Assembly: GCA_945983015.1 (NCBI GenBank)
Contig: CAMFSN010000022.1
Span: 1 to 17,774 of the forward strand
Source: an uncultured Bacteroidales bacterium
Lineage (GTDB): Bacteria; Bacteroidota; Bacteroidia; Bacteroidales; UBA932
DNA: 17,774 bases
Direction: 5' to 3'
The translations under genes were made by a program, and so were the position numbers. This document shows, piece by piece, positions 1 to 5,194 of the stretch; within the stretch, counting starts at the first letter, position 1; every line of letters begins with the position of its first letter. The notes beneath the pieces are model-generated. The model ran no database searches and was not told where the DNA came from. It saw nothing but the letters and a program-made list of their open reading frames with translations.

Positions 1-43
1 TAGGAGTCCGTCTCGTGGGCTCGGAGATGTGTATAAGAGACAG
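1..43. other. Illumina Nextera i7 adapter left in the assembly (not genomic)
   Basis: Bases 25-43 are the 19-base Tn5 mosaic end AGATGTGTATAAGAGACAG and bases 10-24 are GTCTCGTGGGCTCGG, together the Nextera read-2 transposase adapter. Bases 2-9, AGGAGTCC, equal the in-adapter form of Nextera index N705, and base 1 (T) fits the last base of the preceding i7 primer. The order primer base, index, adapter, mosaic end is exactly that of a sequencing library molecule, so genomic DNA starts at 44. Any reading frame entering these bases gives a chimeric peptide. Confidence 0.98.
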
Positions 44-790
44 CATAAAGGCCTCTTCCTTGCTCATCGGAGGCAGTATTCCTGCCAATGCCTTTGCCAA
101 TGAACTTTTTCCGCTCCCCGGAGAGCCTATCATTATGAGGTTGTGCCCTCCCGCTGCCGCTATCTCCATAGCCCTTTTCACTGCCCTTTGGCCAATGATA
201 TCCGAGAAATCCACTTCGGAGGAGATACGGACCGGATCTTCCGCGCTTTCTCTTCCTCTCACCAGGTACTTGTCCGCATTCTCCCCTCCTTCCAGAATTT
301 CAATGGCTTCTTCCAAAGTATTTACTCCATAGACTCTGATTCCGTCCAGACTACTGGCTTCCATAGCTGACTCAAAAGGTAAAATACAGTGCTTGAATCC
401 ATTGCTTTGAGCGAAGTCGGCTATAGGAAGGCCCCCTTTAATGGCCCTGATGGAACCATTCAGGCCAAGTTCCCCCATTATCAAAGTATCCGATATCAGG
501 GGCAGATTCCTTTGGCCGGAAGCCGCCACTATCCCTATGGCTATGGGCAGGTCATATCCACTTCCATTCTTATGCAGATGAGCCGGAGCCAGGTTAATCA
601 CTATCTTTTTACCCGGTATATGATAGCCCAGAGACTGCAAGGCAGTAACGGTTCTAAGCAGACTCTCTTTGACGGCGGCATCTCCAAGTCCACAGAGATG
701 TATCCCTATACCCGGGGTTATATCTACTTCCACGGTGACTTTCACCGCATTGATTCCTATGCATTTTGCAGCAAAAATATGTACGAGCAT
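44..790 (-). CDS. comM: ComM/YifB-family magnesium-chelatase-like AAA+ ATPase, 3' end missing
   Basis: Reading the minus strand from ATG at 790 gives 249 codons without a stop, running straight into the adapter, so only the N-terminal half remains (the family is about 510 residues). The N-terminus resembles the Lon-protease-like domain that opens YifB/ComM proteins (motifs such as VEVDITPGIGIHLCGLGD, INLAPA, YDLPIAIGI and IMGELGLNGSIR). It is followed by DFSDIIGQRAVKRAMEIAAAG and a Walker A motif, GSPGSGKSS, with the lysine at residue 228. Walker B, sensor residues and the C-terminal domain are lost. ComM is a hexameric helicase that promotes branch migration in natural transformation, but YifB homologues are widespread and their role in Bacteroidota is not established. 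The gene is divergent from tsaE with 27 bases between the start codons. The truncation is an assembly edge, not a mutation. Confidence 0.93.
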
Positions 791-803
791 AATAAAAAAC
801 GAG

Positions 804-811
804 TAAATTTG
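804..811 (+). promoter_or_regulatory. Bacteroidota -7 promoter element for tsaE
   Basis: TAAATTTG is a perfect match to the Bacteroidota -7 consensus TAnnTTTG and ends six bases before the tsaE ATG at 818. A clear -33 TTTG at the usual distance is not visible. With this placement transcription would start within a few bases of the start codon, giving a leaderless or nearly leaderless message. Confidence 0.5.
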
Positions 812-817
812 CACTTG

Positions 818-1249
818 ATGATTAAAGAAATTCTAATAAAAGATCTCTCGGGGCTGCAGGCAGCCGCCAAGGAGTTTTTGAGCCTTACTTCCGCCCACAA
901 GCTCATAGCCTTCTATGCTCCTATGGGTGCCGGAAAGACTACTTTTACCACTGCTATATGCAGGGAACTGGGGATTGAAGAGGATGCCGTATCCTCCCCT
1001 ACTTTCGCCATAGTGAACGAATACAGGACTGCAAACGGAGAAAATGTCTATCATTTTGATTTTTACAGGATAGAGAAAGAGGAAGAGGCCTTGGACATAG
1101 GTCTTTACGATTATCTGGACAGCGGTTCCCTCTGCCTTATGGAGTGGCCAGAAAACATAGAGTCTCTCCTTCCGGAAGACTGCCTGAAAGTCCATATCGA
1201 GGTACTTTCGGACCTGTCCAGAAAAATCACCTGGGAGGAGAAAAACTGA
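818..1249 (+). CDS. tsaE: tRNA threonylcarbamoyladenosine biosynthesis ATPase TsaE
   Basis: A 143-residue P-loop ATPase of the TsaE (YjeE) family, which works with TsaB and TsaD to transfer threonylcarbamoyl onto A37 of ANN-decoding tRNAs in the cytoplasm. The Walker A motif is MGAGKTT with lysine at residue 40. It is followed by SSPTFAIVNEY (switch-like region), YHFDFYRI and LCLMEWPENIESLLP, all family signatures in the expected order. Length is typical. The open frame extends upstream to 389, but that part lies opposite comM and has no family similarity; ATG 818 aligns with the family N-terminus and sits just after a TAAATTTG promoter element. The last 23 bases overlap the 3' end of the convergent lipoprotein gene. 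Function is firmly predicted. Confidence 0.95.
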   Translation: MIKEILIKDLSGLQAAAKEFLSLTSAHKLIAFYAPMGAGKTTFTTAICRELGIEEDAVSSPTFAIVNEYRTANGENVYHFDFYRIEKEEEALDIGLYDYLDSGSLCLMEWPENIESLLPEDCLKVHIEVLSDLSRKITWEEKN

Positions 1250-2420
1250 TGGCGCTAAACTGTCCATCTATATTATAGACCATCTTCTCCCCTTCATTCC
1301 AGAGAAAAGGCGGCAGGGTCCCATCCTTATATGACAGGGCTGCGTAAAGCTTGCCATCCTGCTGAACGGCACATCTGCGGTTAAGCATTCGGGGACCTTC
1401 CAATTTGTACTCTTCCTTTTCAAAAAGAGAACTGATATATAGGGCTTGGGCATCCTTGCTCAGGCATATCCCTCTCTCGGGACTTTGCTCAGTATAGTAA
1501 TACGAAGCTATTCCACTGCCAGTCAGAGTGCTATTATCCCCTCTGCAGATAAGGTCAGCACACATCTCGGAATAATTCGACTTCATATTCAGGATACTCA
1601 TACAGGAGCCATCGTCAAGGGGAAGAATCTCAGCGCTTAGAAAACTGAAGCCTGCCGGCATAAAGTATGGAAAAAACTGCTCCCCATCACTCAGGCGGTA
1701 CTGTTCCCCTATCCTTTCCATAGTCCAGAGTTTTCCGCCAATCAGTCTGGCAGCCAGCACCTGTCCGCCACTGATAGATGAAACCTGAATCTCGACCTCA
1801 TTCTTTACCAGATAAATTAATTTCCGATCTGCAATCTGACAGCTGTAGGAAAAACAGACATTATTCTCGTCCATGTAAAAGTCTGAAGGCCTGCCGTCTT
1901 TTTTGGAGAACACAGTTTCTCCATTTTTTCTAACTCGAAAGCCACTTTCCTCCATAGGCAGGTCCATAGTCCAGATCTCTCCATCAAGTTGCAGCATATC
2001 CTGGACAAAAGCCTCGGGACTGAACTCGATATAGCCTTCCCCATTTCTTTTGATATAAGTCTTTCCTTCTGCCTTATATGTGGTAAATAGCAGACTGTCT
2101 ATCAGAAAATGAGTGTCAGGGTCTTCGGAGATTCGGTTCTCAATTGTGCAATCCAAAAGCAAGGTCCTGCTGCCGTTCTTATAGAGGGCAAGCTGTTTGC
2201 CGCCTTCCGCAGAATTTATGACAGCGCAGAGATAGAGGTCCTTGTTCTTAGGCAAGACTGGCAGTTCCTCCCCTGGAACAACCGGTTCCTCTTCGGTATA
2301 AGGATGATCATCGGATGGATTTCGCTCTCCTCGTGGAAAAGACAGAAAATCTGTCGGTTTGATGGCTTCGCAGGCACAGAGAGCCAATGCGCAAAGCCCG
2401 ATTTTAACAAAGCGTTTCAT
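1227..2420 (-). CDS. Unrecognised lipoprotein with repeated K/R-N-G strands
   Basis: A 397-residue protein I do not recognise by family. It begins MKRFVKIG, followed by a hydrophobic stretch and a lipobox-like LCAC with the probable lipidated cysteine at residue 17 (residue 15 is an alternative), so it is likely exported and lipid-anchored in the envelope. Residues 38-58 form an acidic, proline-rich linker (TEEEPVVPGEELPVLP). The rest is beta-rich with recurring short motifs of the type hydrophobic-(K/R)-N-G, at about residues 81-83, 125-127 and 165-167, and repeated LW-containing strands. This pattern resembles beta-propeller-like repeats of Bacteroidales surface proteins, which is inference only. 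No acidic surface-export motif follows the cysteine. It reads divergently from the serine hydrolase gene and converges on tsaE with a 23-base overlap. Confidence 0.75.
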   Translation of the reverse strand: MKRFVKIGLCALALCACEAIKPTDFLSFPRGERNPSDDHPYTEEEPVVPGEELPVLPKNKDLYLCAVINSAEGGKQLALYKNGSRTLLLDCTIENRISEDPDTHFLIDSLLFTTYKAEGKTYIKRNGEGYIEFSPEAFVQDMLQLDGEIWTMDLPMEESGFRVRKNGETVFSKKDGRPSDFYMDENNVCFSYSCQIADRKLIYLVKNEVEIQVSSISGGQVLAARLIGGKLWTMERIGEQYRLSDGEQFFPYFMPAGFSFLSAEILPLDDGSCMSILNMKSNYSEMCADLICRGDNSTLTGSGIASYYYTEQSPERGICLSKDAQALYISSLFEKEEYKLEGPRMLNRRCAVQQDGKLYAALSYKDGTLPPFLWNEGEKMVYNIDGQFSAISFSPPR

Positions 2421-2439
2421 AGTCTATCGTTTAATATCG

Positions 2440-2471
2440 CAAAGCTGGGAAAAATTTAATTATTTCACAAA
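2440..2471 (-). promoter_or_regulatory. Probable promoter for the minus-strand lipoprotein gene
   Basis: Read on the minus strand, TTTG (complement of 2468-2471) is followed after 20 bases by CAGCTTTG (complement of 2440-2447), one mismatch from TAnnTTTG. The spacing fits the -33/-7 arrangement of Bacteroidota promoters, and the start codon lies 19 bases further on. A second weaker element, TAAATTTT, lies just upstream. This is motif-level evidence only. Confidence 0.45.
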
Positions 2472-2491
2472 TCGTTCCCCTAGAAAATAAT

Positions 2492-2499
2492 TATATTTG
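2492..2499 (+). promoter_or_regulatory. Bacteroidota -7 promoter element for the serine hydrolase operon
   Basis: TATATTTG matches TAnnTTTG exactly and ends 23 bases before the ATG at 2523, implying a leader of roughly 15-20 bases. The -33 position is poor. It would drive the serine hydrolase, glutamate dehydrogenase and receiver/ATP-grasp genes as one transcript. Together with the opposing element at 2440-2471, the 102-base gap 2421-2522 is a compact divergent promoter region. Confidence 0.5.
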
Positions 2500-2522
2500 T
2501 GACCTGACTCTCGGATAGCTTT

Positions 2523-3842
2523 ATGAACTATTATAAAATATGGCTATATGGAATGATCCTGGCGATGGGGCTGTCGGCGTGTTCGAGCGCTAGGCCAATT
2601 CCCCCTCAGGGGATGCGTAGTCCTATACGCCTGGAAAGATGCGAAGCGGAGGCCTTCGGGATGAACGGAGCCATCCTGCAGAAATGTGACTCTGTTCTCA
2701 AACAGGATGTACTGGTGGACAAGTCAGTCCCTGGAGCAGTGGTGTGCATAGTGAAGGAAGATAAGATTATTTACGAAAATGCCTGTGGCTATCAACAGCT
2801 TATCCCTGAAAAAATCCCTATGGGAACCCAGAGCATATTTGACTTGGCCTCCCTTAGCAAATGCTTTGGAACTGCCATAGCAGTGATGCAGTTGGTGGAG
2901 CAGGGGAAAATCAAGCTGGATGAGCCCGTGGACAAGTACCTGAAGGGATATAGGAATTGGCATACGGAAAATGGGAAGGAGCGGAAGATAAGAATAAGGG
3001 ACTTGCTTACGCACACGGGAGGATTGGCCTCCTATATAAATGTGGATTCGCTCAGCGCGATCTGGGGAGAAGGACAGGCAGACTCTCTTAAGAACTATAT
3101 AATCAAAGACTTGCCGCGGAAAAACGCAGCCGGAGAAAAAATGATTTACAGCTGTCCGAGCTTCGTTAGCCTGCAATATGTGGTTGAGGAAGTGAGCGGA
3201 CAGAGGCTTTGCGACTATGTTCAGCAGAATGTGTTTGACCCACTGGGTTTAAAACATACTTGTTACCTGCCCAAGGGAGTGGAAATCCCGCAAGATATGC
3301 TGTCGAAGATAGTGCCTAGCGAAGTTCTTATCCCGGGGAAAAGCGCATCTAAGCAGATAAGTGCAGAGACTAAGGCGGGAGAAATCCTGCTTGGGGTCGT
3401 ACACGACCCTCTGGCGAGAAGATTCAATTCCGGCAACTCGGGCAATGCCGGCATCTTTTCGGATGCGGAAGGACTAGCTGTACTCTGCGCCGCCTTGATG
3501 AACGGAGGAGAGTTGAACGGGAGGAGAATTCTTAAGAAAAGCACTGTAAGACAGATGTTTAAGATTCAGGATAAAAAGATAGGTCGCGCCCTGGGCTGGG
3601 ATTCCAAGTCTCCTTACGCCTGGTTTGTCCCCGAAGAATTCAAAAAGGACAAATGCGTATGTCACAGCGGCTATACCGGAACCTCGGTTATTATTAACCT
3701 TAGCAGAAAGACAGCCATTATCCTGCTGACTAACAGTGCCCATCCTTTCGACGAAGGTTCTCCTCTATCCCTTAGGAAAGGGATTCCGAAAGTGGTGGCG
3801 GAATCATTTGGAATTTATAGTATTAATTACCAAACCCTATGA
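2523..3842 (+). CDS. Lipoprotein serine hydrolase, beta-lactamase/class C PBP fold
   Basis: A 439-residue protein with a lipoprotein signal (hydrophobic segment ending in LSAC, lipidated cysteine at residue 20), so it is probably anchored in the envelope. The catalytic S-x-x-K motif is SLSK at residues 110-113 within FDLASLSKCFGTAIAVMQL. RDLLTHTGGL and the downstream PLGL are typical of the beta-lactamase-related (PF00144) family. The second motif is Y209-S210-C211, where Y-x-N is usual, and the third is H381-S382-G383 in HSGYTGT, replacing the K-T-G box, as in many esterase or peptidase members. These changes argue against a true antibiotic-hydrolysing enzyme; a carboxylesterase or peptidoglycan-related amide hydrolase is more likely, substrate unknown. 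The stop overlaps the gdhA start as ATGA, so translation is probably coupled. Confidence 0.9.
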   Translation: MNYYKIWLYGMILAMGLSACSSARPIPPQGMRSPIRLERCEAEAFGMNGAILQKCDSVLKQDVLVDKSVPGAVVCIVKEDKIIYENACGYQQLIPEKIPMGTQSIFDLASLSKCFGTAIAVMQLVEQGKIKLDEPVDKYLKGYRNWHTENGKERKIRIRDLLTHTGGLASYINVDSLSAIWGEGQADSLKNYIIKDLPRKNAAGEKMIYSCPSFVSLQYVVEEVSGQRLCDYVQQNVFDPLGLKHTCYLPKGVEIPQDMLSKIVPSEVLIPGKSASKQISAETKAGEILLGVVHDPLARRFNSGNSGNAGIFSDAEGLAVLCAALMNGGELNGRRILKKSTVRQMFKIQDKKIGRALGWDSKSPYAWFVPEEFKKDKCVCHSGYTGTSVIINLSRKTAIILLTNSAHPFDEGSPLSLRKGIPKVVAESFGIYSINYQTL

Positions 3843-5194
3843 ACAAATTTACAGAAAAGTACGTGGAGAGTTTTATGGCAGAACTCATCGCGAAGAATCC
3901 TGGGGAAAGTGAGTTTCACCAGGCCGTAAGAGAAGTGGTAGAGAGCGTGGCTCCATACATCGAGGCATATCCCTATCTTATAGACTTTAAGATTTTGGAA
4001 AGGATGACAGAGCCGGAAAGGGTCATCATTTTTCGCGTTCCCTGGACAGATGACAGAGGCGAAATCCACATAAACAGAGCTTTCAGGGTTCAGATGAACA
4101 GCGCCCTGGGCCCTTATAAGGGAGGACTCCGCTTTCACGCCAGCGTGAATCTCAGCATTATGAAATTCCTGGCTTTCGAGCAGACCTTTAAGAATGCCCT
4201 GACCTCCCTTCCTATGGGCGGCGGCAAAGGCGGGTCGGACTTCAGCCCCCGCGGCAAGTCAGATGCTGAAGTTATGCGCTTCTGCCAGAGTTTAATGACT
4301 GAACTTCAGAAATATATAGGGCCCGACACCGACGTGCCTGCCGGAGACATAGGCGTGGGTGGGCGAGAAATTGGCTATCTTTTCGGCCAATACAAACGCC
4401 TTCGCGACGAATTTAGCGGGACCCTCACAGGCAAAGGGCTGAACTGGGGTGGAAGCAGACTCAGACCTGAAGCTACCGGCTACGGCGTCTGCTACTTCGC
4501 CCAGGAGATGCTTGCCCTCAAGGGTAAATCCTTTGAAGGACAAAGAGTCATTATCTCCGGCTCCGGAAACGTAGCCCAATATGCCGCCCAGAAAGCGATG
4601 AGGCTTGGAGCAAAAGTACTCACGCTCTCTGACTCCGACGGCTTCATCTATGACGAGAAGGGCCTGGATGAAGAAAAGCTCAATTTCGTATTTGAGCTCA
4701 AGAACATCAGACGAGGCAGAATCAAAGAATATCTCAGCCGCTACCCTGAAGCCAAGTACTTCCCTGGGGCTAAGCCTTGGGAGATTCCTTGCGACATAGC
4801 CCTGCCTTGCGCCACCCAGAACGAGATACAGGCTTCCGATGCCGAGAGCCTGGTAGCATCTGGCTGCTACTGCGTCGTGGAAGGGGCCAATATGCCTTCT
4901 ACCCCTGAGGCCATCGCCATCTTCCATAAGGCCAGGATCCTATACTCCCCGGGCAAGGCTTCCAATGCCGGCGGCGTAGCCACTTCCGGTCTGGAAATGA
5001 GCCAGAACTCCATCCGACAGAAATGGACAGCGGAAGAAGTGGATGCCCAACTCCACAGGATAATGTCAGATATTCACGCCGCCTGCCTGAAATACGGAAT
5101 GGAAGAGGATGGCTATGTGAACTATGTGAAAGGCGCTAACATCGCCTCCTTCATAAAGGTGGCCGATGCTATGATAGATCAAGGATTAGTATGA
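3839..5194 (+). CDS. gdhA: NADP-type glutamate dehydrogenase
   Basis: A 451-residue hexameric-type bacterial glutamate dehydrogenase, which interconverts 2-oxoglutarate plus ammonia and glutamate; this subfamily is mostly NADP(H)-dependent and biosynthetic. Visible signatures are GPYKGGLRFH, the active-site P-loop PMGGGKGG with catalytic lysine at residue 130, PAGDIGVGGREIGYL with catalytic aspartate at 170, RPEATGYG at the domain border, and the Rossmann motif SGSGNVAQYAA. The C-terminal GANIASFIKVADAMIDQG is also conserved. Length is as expected (about 445-450). The start codon overlaps the serine hydrolase stop by four bases, and its own stop overlaps the next start in the same way, so it is the middle gene of a tightly coupled trio. 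Coenzyme choice is inferred from the subfamily. Confidence 0.97.
   Translation: MNKFTEKYVESFMAELIAKNPGESEFHQAVREVVESVAPYIEAYPYLIDFKILERMTEPERVIIFRVPWTDDRGEIHINRAFRVQMNSALGPYKGGLRFHASVNLSIMKFLAFEQTFKNALTSLPMGGGKGGSDFSPRGKSDAEVMRFCQSLMTELQKYIGPDTDVPAGDIGVGGREIGYLFGQYKRLRDEFSGTLTGKGLNWGGSRLRPEATGYGVCYFAQEMLALKGKSFEGQRVIISGSGNVAQYAAQKAMRLGAKVLTLSDSDGFIYDEKGLDEEKLNFVFELKNIRRGRIKEYLSRYPEAKYFPGAKPWEIPCDIALPCATQNEIQASDAESLVASGCYCVVEGANMPSTPEAIAIFHKARILYSPGKASNAGGVATSGLEMSQNSIRQKWTAEEVDAQLHRIMSDIHAACLKYGMEEDGYVNYVKGANIASFIKVADAMIDQGLV

Noticed and set aside
15..332. Plus-strand open frame starting MGSEMCIRDS
   Set aside because: Its start codon and first ten or so residues are the Nextera adapter, and the rest is antisense to comM.
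44..790. comM as a pseudogene or interrupted gene
   Set aside because: The break coincides exactly with the adapter junction, so it is an assembly edge.
389..817. Upstream in-frame extension of tsaE (about 143 extra codons)
   Set aside because: It lies opposite comM, shows no family similarity, and ATG 818 fits the TsaE N-terminus and the promoter element.
4292..4927. 211-codon minus-strand open frame opposite gdhA
   Set aside because: Fully inside a strongly conserved glutamate dehydrogenase and lacking any motif.
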